64,000 nucleotides of DNA. Source: Neodiprion pinetum. Lineage: Eukaryota > Arthropoda > Insecta > Hymenoptera > Diprionidae. The notes beneath the pieces are model-generated. The model was not told the origin of the DNA and did no database searches. It worked only from the letters and a program-made list of their open reading frames with translations. The translations under genes and the position numbers were made by a program. The stretch spans positions 17,274,542 to 17,338,541 of the forward strand of contig NC_060238.1 in the NCBI RefSeq assembly GCF_021155775.2, in the 5' to 3' direction. Positions 13,001 to 28,000 of the stretch are shown here, in pieces. Position 1 is the stretch's first letter. Each line of letters begins with the position of its first letter.

Positions 13001-16000
13001 AGGCAAAGACGCGGTATTCTCTATTTTATACTGTCTGAATCATTAACACAAACATCATTAGAAATATGAAGAAAGACGTTACTTTGTGAGAGACCAGATT
13101 AGACATAATGCAGACTAAAAAAATAATGGAATATATTGTCACTGGTATTAGATAAAAAATTTTTCAAAATCTGTATTAATTCTATGCATTCACTAGAATT
13201 CTGCACAATGCTGTCATATGTCATTGGAATATTTGAATATAATTTGAGAGGGCATCCAAATTAACGCGTTATAACGGTATTAAACAACATACTATTCTGA
13301 AAATTACATGTTGCTAATCATTACTTATCGCAAATGAAAAATTCACTGTCTAAGAGTGTTCAAAATAAAGGTTCATAAATTAATATTCAAGTTTGCAATA
13401 AGCCACCTTGAAACTGGCGACCATAAATCCCTTTTTACCGGAGTCTACATATGCTTCAACGAGGTTCAACTCTCATGGTATATGTTTGCTCTGATGATTC
13501 GGCCAGTTTAAAACAAACTTTAAGATTCGAGTTTTGGTAGTTGAGAAACTTAAATCAGCCAATGCGTTAATTGATAAAAAATAACTACCACAGCCTGGCC
13601 GTATAATTCGTGAAAAAATTGCACTAAGTTTTGTGCAAGATTGGTAGTGATTATTATTATTGTTGTTATTATATATACTACTACTACTACTACTACTACC
13701 ACCACTACTACTACCACTACCGCTACCACTACCGCTACTACAACTACTACTACTACAACTACTGTCTTAATGCTCTCAGGTTAGATACAGCTTTCACGAT
13801 GAATTCCATACAATATGTAAAGTGTATTTACTTTTGATACATAATTCTTAGACGCAGGTAGAAAAATTAAAATATCAGAATAAGACTATATTCTATAGGA
13901 ACATCCTCACGACACTGTAGGATTAGATGAACGAATTTGCTTGTGAATTACTTCAAAATAGGTAATACGACTCGAATGCAGACTGTATGATTTCTTTTAA
14001 AGCCTGGCATTCAAAACATGTACTAATTACTCAAACAGAATTCAGGTGTAAATACTCATATGTATGTACCTCTTTTGTAATTTTCACCATAATTGGAAAC
14101 TGCTTATAATGTATTTTAATCCCACAGTCGTAAGTGGGTGATGATAATTTAGTGAATTATTTGTTTCCCGTCATTTGCTGGATAGTTTTTTTTTCAAAGA
14201 TCTCTTTAAGGAGGGAAGAAATTTTGAAATATAATATTTGGATCATGACGCTTGTTTTACAGAAAGATATACGAACTACTAATTAATGCATAATGAATAA
14301 GTGATGCATAATGTAATTATGAATTGCGTTGATTATAGGCTCAGGTATGTACATTTAAGAGGCATTCTTTCACCACGGAGAAAACGATGGACTTGAATAT
14401 TAGAAATTTTGCACCCAAGTATTAAACCATTGCCTAGCGTTGAAACGCGCATGGTTCAGAGTCCCCTGCGTTACCCTCCAGATATGCTGGCGGCTTTAGG
14501 TTGTCAAGCATCCGGTGCATTTTCAATTTGACACAAATCCAACATGTTATTGATCGACCAGTCCAATGGAACAAACAACTGACAACCACAGTGGACATGA
14601 ATCAGTGTACGTCGATATTTAAATAATTTATTACTGAAATGTCTTGTTTGCATTATGTATAACAATACTCGCAATCACACTATTAGAAATACTGTTTTGT
14701 GTAGTGCGAAAATCTCACACTACTTAACATGCCTTTTAAATAATTATTATTTCAAGCTTCGACCGTATATCTAGATCACGTCACTTTTCTGCCACAACCA
14801 TCAGTTAGCGAAGCCTTGTTTATACACATTTTAGCCACAGTAACGCGAGTACAGAAAATGCCTATATTATTGCGCAACTTTCCGCATAGTGCACTGTAAC
14901 ACTTTGAACAGTTTATCACTTGCTCTATTATTAATTCCTTTATCTTTATTTAGTTTACGATTATCGAGCAAGGATAGTTATAGAACAATATTCATGGAGT
15001 GTTATACGATGCACAGTAAAATGAAATTTTCTTGCTGTTGTACCACTACTGTGGCAAATGAGTGCGCAACAAGCTTCGTTAACAGTATGGCTATGGCCTA
15101 TATAAAGTAATCGGAGTAACCAATTCCGAGTATACAGCCGTGTTTCAAGTATTTAGGATATGGTCTGCTTCTTTTAAAGGTCCAATTCTGTGATACAGCT
15201 TTTGAAAATTTGAAAAAAAAGATATGGAAAGAAAAATGGAAGTGAAAACGGAATACTTTTTATATATTTGTTGATCATCCGTCAAATTGTTACAATGTAC
15301 ATATTATGTGTGAGACGATCCAATCCTTGGTACAACTTGTGAAAACTTAGGTTCCAAAGTCCTGTGTTCTTATCTTTTACCACATCTATACATGCTTACA
15401 TACATACACACATAAATACGTATATCATGGCAAGGGGGTGGCTTACAAAGAGATGTTCAATTCAAATCATTAGCATTCATTTGTTCCTGTTTAAATTTGA
15501 TATTAGAATAGATCGAACGTAGACTGTGTGTAGATTGTACTAAACAGAGTCATTAAACGTATTCGGAAGTCGATGCAGGCAACAAGTAAACAGTCAGATA
15601 TGTTCCAATTGAATATTATGTTATTTTATTTGTGCGGAAAGAAGAATAATAATTTGCCAATTGTGAATAGTTGGTTTGATGGTTGTGTTTTTGTATTTAT
15701 ATATATATTCATGTGTTCAAAGAACTGTGCAGGTGAATAAAACATGTTCAATATCTGTGTTCTAATGTAACAATACAAAAGTGATACTAGTATAATTCGT
15801 CGTTAAAGATGGATGGCTCTAAAACTAAACGGAAACACAGTCACGTGTGTTGATATATCGGGATTTTAGCTGCTGTTACAATTAAAATGGTATTAGTAAA
15901 TATTGGGTCATGCTGAGTTTATTAGATACAGAGCCTTTGCCAAAATATGATTGAGCGCAATTCAATTGTATAGGAATTTAAAACTTCTTGTGAGATTGTT

Positions 16001-19000
16001 TTTTTTTTTAATTCTAGATAGAACGCATCAACGTAAAGATTGAGGTTTTTTTATTAGATACAATTTCACATAGAAACAACTATTTTCAGACCCTGAACTA
16101 TACAATTTTTGAAATTATCAGTTCTCAATATCCATTTCACCAAAATCCAGCAGCTTATAGCATAATTTTGTTGTTAGGTGCGATAAGAATAGAATCAAAG
16201 CTTCTTTACAACATTAATTTTCACAAACATCAAATGAATCCCAGATTTCAGTCTTATTTCGTATTGCAAATACTCTGTTAAGCTCTAAAAATGTTGATTC
16301 AATAAATAGTTATACAAGAATCAAAATTTGATCTTCCCGCTAAAGGTAACTGTATGTGGCAACGTGTAACTTTGATAGTCTTCAAGGAATTTCGTTTATC
16401 TCATCAATTAAAACATATAATTATCAGTTGAATGAAGATTTCGACAACTTAATACAGCATTTTGTAGAAAGAAACCCTGAATCTGGAATTCAATTGTGCT
16501 TTTAACATTCGTTGGTAGGAATACGACTATATGTATTTTTGAGAACCATCTCGCATTACGGTATTGAAATCAAGGGCAGAAAAATTGGGTGTTGATTTGT
16601 AGAATTTTTACAAAATATATGATGTGTAATGATAAATACAGAACTGTGATATTGATACATGTATTTATTATAGAATTCCAGGATATTTTGACATAGGAAC
16701 AAGAGTTTCAGGGTTCGTACGCACAGGGAAAACCGAGAAAACTTGGGGAAAAATTAGGGAATTTCGAAAATAAGACTGGCATTTTCATTCTGTCGAAAAA
16801 ATAAACTCATTCTTATACAAAGTAAAAAAATTGCACTTGAAAATTTTGTTTCGTCACATCACATCACGCGTTCTATATGTATATTAATCCCAAACCTTCT
16901 TTCGTTTTTTTTACGGAAAATCGCAGGCTGATGTTTGTCAATTGATAGTCAGACAGTAAGTTAGTTACTAGGTAATATCGAATGTATTAGTATTAATATG
17001 TAAAAAAAAAAGTTGTCATTAATCAGTGGCACATGTTTTGAAGGGTTGCTGGAAAATTCCTATTTTCAGGCTGGAATACCTGGAAAAGTAAGGGAATTTC
17101 AGATTCCAAAAAGCGTACGAACCCTGAGTTTGTAGAGAACTAAAAAATTTAGTCACCAGAAACGAATCGAATAGTTTTGTCGCTACTGGGATACCTGTGA
17201 AGCGTAATAAACCGTTATCCGGTACGCAATGCTATTTTCATTTCTAGACAACAAAGTGCCTCTGTTTATTGGCATAACCAGCTGTGTATGGGGCCTCGTG
17301 TTGCTCATCATCAAACTGTATTTGTGACAGCCTTCTTCCTAACTACCAAATCGTCCAGCAAATCATCATCTATCGTCGTTTCAACCAAACCCCAGCGCAT
17401 CATCGTACACAAGTTGAAGTCGCCTCTGTCGGCCTTACGTGCTTCTTGCGTCACAACGTCCTGCTTATTAACTAGATTTCCTCGTGCCAACTCAATCGTC
17501 ACTTGTACCGCCGATACCGTCGTTTATAAGCCTGGTAAACTATGAGCAAAACAAAGAAAAAAAAAATTTGACATCTTGCAATACTACGTGATTGGCTGAA
17601 GATTTTGAAACTGCTTTGATTCAATCCACAGTGCTTTCGTTTCCGGTTACTGTGCAACTTTGATCTGTATCGATATAATTTTTATTTTTTTTTGCTTTCT
17701 GATATAAATTCCTGCATAAAATGGTTTCGTCAAAGGAGCCACTCTTTAATTTCACTCTACGCGAATGTTTTCTTTTCAATGAGTTTACTTCCTCTGAAAA
17801 GAGTATCCGACAGTTTTGTCACATTTTCTGATTTAACAGTTATCTAGATGCAGCTGGATGGCTAAATCAAACTTTTACCTTCAATAATAAATTCACTTCG
17901 TCGTCGCTATTGTAAAAACTACTTCTAGTATTGGAAAAACTTATTGATGGTATAGAAATACGAAATGTAACAGTTTATTTTTAAAGGAGATACATGTTTT
18001 TAATTCTACTCAAAGCTTAATCCAATAATACGTACCGAAGCTATCAAATAATTTTGAATAAACAGTAGATTAAACTTCTTAGGATGATCTTAGATATCAA
18101 TAATTCTCTAGAAATTTTTCGTCAAATCAATCTAAATATTATTTACACATCGAAATCTGTCAAAAGTGCAAAATTTTCAGCCTTTTAAGTTTCCCATATA
18201 TCAGAAACTGTTTTTGCAATGGAATAATCTAATTATAATTTTGTAAATGAAAGTTTTCCTTCATAGGCGGCGTTACGTTAATAATTGACAATAATCCGTA
18301 AATAATAAAACATCCCTAAAATAGCTTCTTTGACAGAGAAAACTTCTCTTAGTAAATTACAGAAAAAAAAAGCTTCATTTTCTTACATAAATTTATTGAC
18401 AATTGTCAATTAACCTCATTGGTACTTTTTTTGTAATTTGAACATAACTTTTGTATCTCTTGAAAGAAGGTCAAGTAGTTTTATCCTTCCGAAAATACTA
18501 CACTAATGTATGTCTAAGGCAAGATAATGTAACTTAAATATATTGCAGGGTATACAGATACCAAGAAATCAAAGTTACACTAGTAGCGGATGCTGGCCTG
18601 TGATGAAATTAACAGTCGTTGCATTGTTTGATAAATTGAGGAGTTTGTTTTTGAGTTGATTGATATATTTCATTACTCGCAGCGCCATTGATGGGTGCCT
18701 CGAGGTTTTCTTCTAACCATTGTTAATCCTATCTGTGGGTGGTTGTCCTGTTACATGTTGTTCGGATTAGTTTTTGTTCAATATTAGTTGATAAGTTTAT
18801 GAAAAAAATTGGCGGAATCCTCCCATTTGTTCTTCGTTGCTACTTATGATGTTATTGCAAAGGAAAGATGAAAGTAAAAATGTGAATGAAAAGTTGTTCT
18901 GTACTTTTACAGGTGGAGGCTGCATTACTGTTTTGAAATTGTTCTTGATCATTGTTTTTCCAGACAATTCATGAATGATGTGCCCCATTGAATGATTTTT

Positions 19001-22000
19001 AACTTCTTCGTCGTCCACAAAAAAAAAGAAAAGAGAAGACTGATCTTTTAATCTCTTTATCACTTACCTCATAAACGTTGTACTTTGGCCATTAAAATTT
19101 CAAAACTAAATACGTATTGTAATCTTGATGCTAAAATTACGAAATTGGAAATAACATGCTCGTGTGTGTCAACGCTTTATGGATTTAAAGCGTGTAAAAA
19201 TCAATACTTTTCTGCATGAATAGATTTTTGTGAAAATTTATCATACCAGTGCAACTTGTGCTCTATTTCAAATTATTTAAACATTTTTTGAACATCACAA
19301 ATTATTTAAAATTAATCAATTCTACTAGAATCATACAGTATATACAGAGAAAAGTATTGAAATTGAACAAGTTTTTTTGGAACTGAATCGTATTAATAGT
19401 TTTAGTGATTAATATGTGAAACACTTTGGTCTTAAATATTTGGTACCGTGATCTAAGCTTGAGATTACTTGCAATTAAATAATTATATTGAATAACAAGT
19501 GTTTCTCATGTGTTACTCAAACGCAAAATAATTCATCGTTTTTTTTTTTTTTTTTTTTTAAATAATTTCCGTTCTTGATATATTATTTTATCAATCGAAT
19601 ACGAAACTGATCAATGTCTTGTTACATTTTATTCTTTCTTCATTTACACAGTGCAATTCATGAGCACATTACAATATGATGCATCATTACAATTACTTTT
19701 GATCATTTTCATCGCTATTTAAAGTCACACTTGAATTTACTACTAGAAACGTGAAAAGAATTTTTAATTATTACAAAAACGGTGATATTGACTTTTGATT
19801 TTATTGTAAATTGCAGTCCTAGAACGTCCCACGTCTCAAATGTCGTACCTGGAGCATTTCCTCAAGGGAACAGTGGAAAGCACACGTCACGGTAGTGTGG
19901 ACAGTGTTGAAGGTGACATAGAGGATAACCGCGCACCTAGCATTACAAGCAGCAAAAGCAATTTGTCCGAACAGAGCATTGTGAGTATTTTCATATATTT
20001 ACTGACAGCCTTAGCGAAGTAAAACTTGTCAAGTATGCCACTTTTTTGGTCAAGTTCTCTAAATATTACAATTTCATAATCCTTATAGAGCGTTCTACTA
20101 ATAAGTTTGTATTCACTTTGCTGGTGAAGAATAAGAAAAAGTTGAAACTATTATACATTTGAATCGAAATTTTTAGTCGATTGTCTAGTTTCGATATGTT
20201 ATAGTGCGTACTAAGATATGAAAACCCTGCAATTTTTTTTTTTTACCCTTCATGAGAAACATGTCGTTCAATTTGATCACCCTTTTGAATGGAACCTTGA
20301 AAAAAATATGATCACGTGTATTTCTTTGTATAAAAGAAATCTAATCTTTTCGAATAAAAAATCCATTTGAAACTAATTTGGCCACATTATTGTGCTGAGT
20401 CAACTTTTATAACAAGATATTCTCTAATTTTTGGAGTCACTGATTACAAATCTGAAATCAGATTTTGAAAATTCAAGATGGTGAATCCAATATGGTGGAC
20501 GAAAATTTCAATTTTATTGAATACTGTGAAAAAACTCTGTGCAGGAGTTTTCAGGGTCGCTGATTGAATTCACCATACTAAATTTTGAAAATTTGATTTC
20601 AGATTCGTAATCAGTGACCCTAAAAACCTCTGAACAGTGTTTTTTCTCCAGGTTTCACTGAATTTTAAATTTTCGACTGCCATATTGGATCAGCCATATT
20701 GAATTTTTAAAATTCAATTTCAGATTCGTAATCAGTGACCCGAAAAACGTATAATTTATGTAAAACATGTATATGTGTAGAGGGGTAACTTTCTTGGATA
20801 TGAATTATTCCTTCAATTTCCACAATTTTTTTCAATTAATTCGTTTCTCTATAATAATTTGGATTATATTGCAACAATTACGCTCGGGTATTGCAAATTT
20901 ATTAGTATATTATCAGAAATAGCAAAAAACCACAAAAAAATCTGTCAAAAAGTTCTCTAAATATACAAAAAATAGCTATAAGATAGGGGTTAGGAACACT
21001 TAACACTATGACTCAAAGGGTTGAGGTTGATTCTCAGAAGCTGTTAAAGAAAAGTTTTTTTTTCAATACTTTCACCGAATAATATGCTTTTATTTTTTGC
21101 TGTGATAGAGTAGATATTTTGGAGTACACATATTTTGAAATCTTTGAGATTGAAATGAAAGTAGGCACATAATTTAATTGGTATAAACATTTCACCGATA
21201 TAGAATATATCCAGAAAATTCGAGATGTTATACTACTATAATATGTATGTTACGTTTTACGTAACTAAAACCTGTGTTACAAGTAACGTTTGACTATATA
21301 AAGACATAGACTGAGGATCTAACTGAAGAAGTGGCCTGCTTGATGAATTTGAGGTTATAGATATTTAGTTGTCAGAGTAGTTAGTCTTGATATTTTTCAT
21401 GCTTTGATCAATATTGAAACATATTAATAACAGTAATAACAGTAAAGTGAGATATAAAAAATTGTTGAGAAAAATTAAGGTCCCCCATCCATCTAACATG
21501 AAATTTTTAATTTTTCTTCTAAACCGCGAGAATTTTAACAACAATTTTTCCGCTTATCAAGAAACTTTGTTATACTGCCAAGAATTAATCCCATTACTGC
21601 GTCTTGCACATACTACAATTTCTGCTTATGCACTTATTTTCCAGAGTATCTCATATTCAATTTAACTCTGTGCGGTAATATAGGTTCTTGGTTGGTCAAA
21701 AATCTATACTTGTTATTAATTTTATTACGAGATAATTTTTTCAAATTATTATATCCACAAGCTACAGATATCTCTTTAAAACTAAATAGACGGTACTTGA
21801 ATTATAAACAATAGATTACAATTTAATATCGCTGTTTCATTCCAAATCGCTTCGAAATGGTTCACAACCTAGCAGAGTTGACCCGTTTTACTGTACGATG
21901 GCTAATTTTTTTCAGAACATTATTTTCTTCAAAGTCACTGAGATTCATTTTTCTTTTATTGCTAGATAATTCAATATTACCATTTGTTGATCATAATCAA

Positions 22001-25000
22001 TGTCGGTGTAATGCCATAAAATCAAGTATTTAGCAATAACAGCTGCTGAAAAAAAAAATATTACAGTGAATTTGTAGACAATAGTCTGCTGAATGAAATG
22101 AGCAATCTTAGAGTGAGATTGAAAGAATCTATCAGATTTTACAGCATTTTTACAGCTATTTGAAAAAAAAAATATCGATATTTAAAAATAAAGTTTTGTT
22201 TAGGATTTCAATATTTTCTAATTTTTATGTTTAAAGAGATCGTCGTAGCTTCCGAATATTCCAAATTTGATAAATATTCAATGTTCGATTGTCTCATAAC
22301 AATATTGATAGAAATTATCAATTTTCGGCCAACCGACGTTATTGAAGTATATTTGGCATTACAAGTCTGATCGTGGTATCTGTAGTAAGAACAAACGTTG
22401 GACCTTTCGTATTTTGTTGTTAACCAAATACTCCATAACATAATTTATAGATCATTTATTTAATTGCAGGATCCCACATCTCCATTATCTCATGAGCTAC
22501 TGAACAAATCATCTCTATCCCACGGGCAGCTTAGCTTACAACCAAAACCAAAATCCCATCAGTTTTTAGTTCGTACATTTTCTGCTCCAACGAAATGCAA
22601 TCATTGCACGTCACTGATGGTTGGTCTGACCAGGCAAGGTGTCGTATGCGAAGTTTGTGGTTTTGCCTGTCACATGTCTTGCTGTGACAAGGTTCCTTCG
22701 ATTTGCCCTGTGCCTCCCGATCAAAGTAAGTCATTCAGCCAAATCCATATTGGCATCAATTATTCAAGAGACTTTAGTAAACATTAGTCGCAACCAGTAA
22801 AGCTGCATTAAAAGAATATTTCTTGACTTCGTAGCAAAACGACCGCTGGGCATCGACCCCACCAGAGGAATTGGAACTGCCTACGAGGGTTACGTAAAAG
22901 TGCCAAAAATGGGTGGTGTAAAGAAAGGATGGATACGACAGTTCGTAGTGGTCTGTGATTTTAAATTATTCCTCTACGACATTTCGCCAGATCGCAATGC
23001 CCTGCCATCTGTATATGTGTCCCAAGTGTTGGATATGAGAGACGAGGAGTTCAGTGTCAGCTCCGTGCGTGATTCTGATGTGATACATGCAACTAAAAAA
23101 GACATTCCGTGTATATTTAGAGTGAGTATTCTTGACCAAATTTTTTATATTAATTTTATGCAATTACAAAACAAACGTGATTCATCTTGTGCTTCAGATA
23201 ACAACGTCTTTGATGGAACCGCCTGGTCTAAGAAACATCACTTTGATGCTGGCTGATACGGAGAGTGAAAAGACTAAATGGGTTGTGGCATTAAGTGAGC
23301 TTCATCGAATCTTGAAGCGTAACAATCTTCCAAATACTACGGTAATTCTCAAACTATCTTGGATTGTGAAATGAATAGTCTCTCTTTCTCTAGTTATGAT
23401 TTCTAGGTCATTTGATATTTCACTGTAAACTTAAAGTTGATGGGTGTTCAGCTTGCTTATTTCACCCTCTGAAAAGTTTGTGATAAAAACGAAAGATTTT
23501 TATCACTTTTTTGTCATGGAAAAAGATAAATTTTCTGTTCTGCAAATTCCTATAATGAGCAAGGTGGTAACCTATATCATTTTGTTTAGCCTTCTGTAAC
23601 TCAATTTGGTGGACCCTAATTAATTTATTTTGATATCCCAGATATTCCGGGTCAAGGAGTTGTTGGACAACACTTTGGCTCTCATAAAGAACGTTATGTC
23701 GGGTACGATAATAGATCCTGACCGTCTAGTCATTGGCACTGAGGAGGGCCTATTTTGTTTAGATTTAGATCGTAGTGGTGAGTAACATGCCAATTCACAG
23801 AATAATTCCTCATCTGTACATGAATAATGACAATAACGGTAATTTTGATGATAAATACTTCTTGTCTGCAGAAATAGCGAGAGTTGGTGAAGGAAAGAAG
23901 ATATATCTCCTAGAATACGTGACAGAAGAACAGCTGATTGTTGTCCTTAGTGGGAAGCAAAGACACGTCAGACTTGTACCTGTACGAGCATTGGATGGAG
24001 ATGAAGTTGAATGGATTAAAGTAGCAGAAACTAAGGGTTGCATAACTTTGACAACTGGAATTATGCATCGCAATCCACTTACTTATTGTTTATGCGTTGC
24101 TATTAAAAGACAGGTAATTTTATACAATAGTGGTATTATACTTGAAAACAATAGAGAAATTGCATAGTTCACGTATACACGAATTTTCAGTGAAAAATTT
24201 GTTCACGCGGTAGAAAAATGATTCAAGTTTTGCCAGATTTAGTCCTTTCAGGGGCACATTAAATCTACCGAACGGATTTCAATGAAATTTGGTACAGGGG
24301 ATTGCTCGGGTCGCTGATCACGAATCCGTCATCAGAATTCCGATTCCATGGCTGCCAACTGTCCAAATCGCCATGTTTGGCCTAATTTGAGTGCAAAATC
24401 GCAAGTTGCTGATATAGGTACCAAAATGAATCAACGTATAGTTTATGTGACACACAATATTGTTCCAGTACACCTTGGTTGCTATACCAGTGGCTTACCA
24501 AAAAATACCTCATATTTCATCGAAATCCGTTCAGCAGATTCGATTTCAAATCTAAATTCAAATGAAAATGATAATTTGGACAGTTGGTAGCCATAAAATC
24601 GGACTTCTGATGACAGATTTGTGATCAGTGATTTCATAAATCCTCGTATACCAAATTTCATCAAAATCCAAAACATTACGTAAAACCATTATGAAAAAAA
24701 TATATGTTTAATATTGACAAATATAAAAAAAAAATATTCGGACAATATAAAATTTTTTGTGATCATGGTCCAATTTCATTGTTTACACTTCAATTGTTTC
24801 TAACGATTGCAAAATTAATATTTTTGTAAAAAAAAAAAACCGACACATATAAACGATAATAATTATCTTGAAATCTCAAAAGCTCAAAAGTGCAACAGTT
24901 ATTCCTCCATTTGCAGAAAAAATAAGAAAAAACCAAATAAAACGTAGTGGCACTCGCTGGGTGTGTTCCAAAACTTAAGCTTAGAGTTCAGTACAATCAG

Positions 25001-28000
25001 CTGATTCTTGAGACAGCCAGGGTATTGGAACACTGAACGTAGCCCTGAGTGAAGGAAAAGTGCAAATATTTAAATGAAAAATTGGTGTTATGTTGGGGAA
25101 AAAATTGCAGCGGAAGTGTATGATTTGGTGGTGAACCTGCAGCAATGAGCTCGACCAGGTTGTTAATTTTTCTTCAAATGAAGCACTTTTTTACTTCCTG
25201 AGCAATTTGTTCTGCAATCATGTGCAACAATCAAAGCTTACCCACACTAAACTACCGTTGAATTTAAATTTTGGTACAACTATTCCGAACCTAACTTTAT
25301 CTAACTCTGCTTTAGACAGGATTTACTCAAGTGAACTCCTAGTGTGCAACTCGCAAGTTTCGGAACGCTCAAAGTTCATGACGAACATTCAGGGTTGTGG
25401 TTTTGGAACGCGTAGAGTTGGCCAGAGTTCATCACAGTTAGGTTTTGGAACGCACCCTCTGAGTGCCACTGTTCCGCAAAGGATTAAAAAATCGAATATA
25501 AATCATTTTACATCAATTCCTACCACGAAATTGGCGGATTTTGTTTCTAATTATGCAATTTCTTTGTATATTATAAATATATTCATTGGATTATTTCAAA
25601 TTATGGCAGTTACATATAGATTTTTTTTTCTGAAGGCAGATCTAAACATGATTTTTGGCTGTACGAAAAATCCTCCCGAAGTATAGGATGGAAGCTCAAG
25701 TACAAAAAATATGTCAAAGAATGTGGTCTTTTCCCCATTTAAATAACGTGTAAAAACACCCTCGATTTTGTTTCCTTGTAGAATTTTCAAAAATGGGCAT
25801 GTGTACGGTCTTATGTAGATATAATTATGTAGGTAATTAATTAATTAAAATTCTCTTCAAGAGCCATGATAGCTTTGTTTTACGTTGGAGCAACCAGAAA
25901 CCAGGTATTATTGAAATCAGGACTTTTCTCCCCTTTCTCAAACCAAAATGGCGCGCCGTAGCTGATCTTTCAAGGTTTACAAGAATCAATATGTTATTGC
26001 ATTCACTTTAGTATGTCTAATTCTTGAACCATACTATGCGATTATTTTGCAAAACCCTGGCAAAAAAATTGAACGAGTATGTTTTTTTACAGGTTATTTA
26101 AATAGAAACAATTCAAATGGTATGAGGCATATTTTAGACTTGAGCGAAAATCTTATTCTGTGAGAGGATTTCAATTTGGCAAAAACTAATGGTTAGATCT
26201 TATTTGAGTAAAATGGAAAAAACATATACACGATCACCGAAGACTATCGTCACCCCATAGGCTATCAATATATTTTTCTATAAAATCGAAGTTTTTCATT
26301 TTTAATAGAAAATTTTTCGTTGGCGAATTACAGTCGTTTCAAATTGGCCAATCCAATAGCAACTGATGCTTCAGAACAGTTGCCGAGTACATGATGGTCC
26401 AATAATGATATGCCAGCCCTGTCCACATTTTCTTCTAAGGCATCAGATACTACCGGATTGGCTAATCAAACGGCTGTAATTCATCAATGAAAAATTTTCT
26501 ATCAAACATAAAAAAACGTTTCATTTACAGATATTCACGAGAAACACATTGATAGTCTACGGGGCGATAGTTCTTTATATTGACCTGATTTGAAAAATCT
26601 CAACACTGATGTGTTGTCAGTGATTTCTATGAAGAATGTTTTGTTAAAAATTTTTTCATGTCATTGCAGAATTCTTCTCAAGTAATAATTTACGAAATAA
26701 CACGTACCAAAACACGGCATAAGCGAATTCGTGAAGTTATGTTACCCTGTCACGCTCAGACACTCCAAGTCCTCACGGAAGGCCGCCTCTGTGTTGGTTA
26801 TCCATCCGGCTTCTCCATCTACAACATTCTCGGAGACCAGCACCCAATTTGTAAGCTTAAATATTATTTTGAACATGTCCAGTGGATTCCACTTGAATTT
26901 TTCTGGAAGTTTGTAGATAATTTATAAACTTCTCTTCATCCACAATTATGTATTTCGTATCAATTTCGTCACAGTTTCACAGACAAACATTTATATATTC
27001 TATTTCAGCACTGGTCCATAATGAGAATACGCTATTAGGTTTTTTGACCTATAGCGCTGTGGATGCATTGCGTTGTATAGAACTTCCACGCGGCGAGTTT
27101 TTACTCGTTTTTCATACTCTCGCCGTTTACGTTGATAGCCAAGGCAGAAAGAGTCGAGATCGAGAAATAATGTATCCCGCTGTCCCTATTGCAGTCAGTG
27201 AGTATTTGTCGTTGTGTATTCATTTAGATTATTTGTATAAGCGAACAACTAATTAACATTTTATACGGTATATGTCAATTACCGATTGCACATCAGTATG
27301 AATAAATAAATTTATTTTCTACTGGTTTCGAAAATTATTTACGACTGAACCGTAAGTAAATTATTCAATGATGCGGTAAAAACTTCAACTTCAAATGAAA
27401 TGCCCAAATTTTGTATGTTTCATAGGTTACTGTGAAGGATATCTTCTGGTATATAGCGAAACTCACGTCGATGCGTTTGACTGTACGACTGGAGATTGGC
27501 TGCAGACATTGAATGTAAAGAGAGCACGTCCGCTGAATGCATCAGGATCCTTAAGTTCTTGTACAATCAACGACATGCCACACGTTATTTATTTGAGTAA
27601 TTTACATCAACGTAAGTCTTCTCAAAATTACTAAAAATCTGATTGCTGGAGAATTTTTATCAAATGCGAATTTAATTCTTTAGTATGTTAGTTGGGCAAA
27701 GTTATACAATCATTCGTCTCCCTTTTACAAACCTGTAGAAAAAGCATTGAATCAATAGTTTAGAAACTTTTAATCAATCGGAAATTTCCATTATAGGGGA
27801 ATTGCTAAATTTGGCAACGGTAGATGCTAGTGGTAGACAGATGACCAGACCAAGAAGAAGATTTTCTCTTCGTGAGGGCAACAGAGCTGCTCGTCCTACT
27901 GATCGGCGATCTAAAATGATTTCTGCTCCAACTAATTTTAATCATATTAGCCACATGGGACCAGGAAATGGCATACAGGTAAGATTTTGCCGTACGGCAC

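Larger units (their letters stand above)
12485..19816 (+). other. Longest MRCK intron (7.3 kb)
   Basis: It is mostly AT-rich. It holds the microsatellite at 13.65 kb, the MITE at 16.71 kb, the coding-like block at 17.3 kb and a T run at 19539-19559. This is the coiled-coil to C1 junction, where family members are known to vary by splicing, so an unrecognised alternative exon is possible. Confidence 0.5.

Noticed and set aside
13649..13763. Possible poly-Tyr or poly-Thr coding repeat
   Set aside because: It is a microsatellite; open frames over it reflect the three-base period only.
25207..25686. 159-codon plus-strand open frame in an MRCK intron
   Set aside because: It overlaps a foldback element and its repeats; the product has no domain and runs past the element's end.
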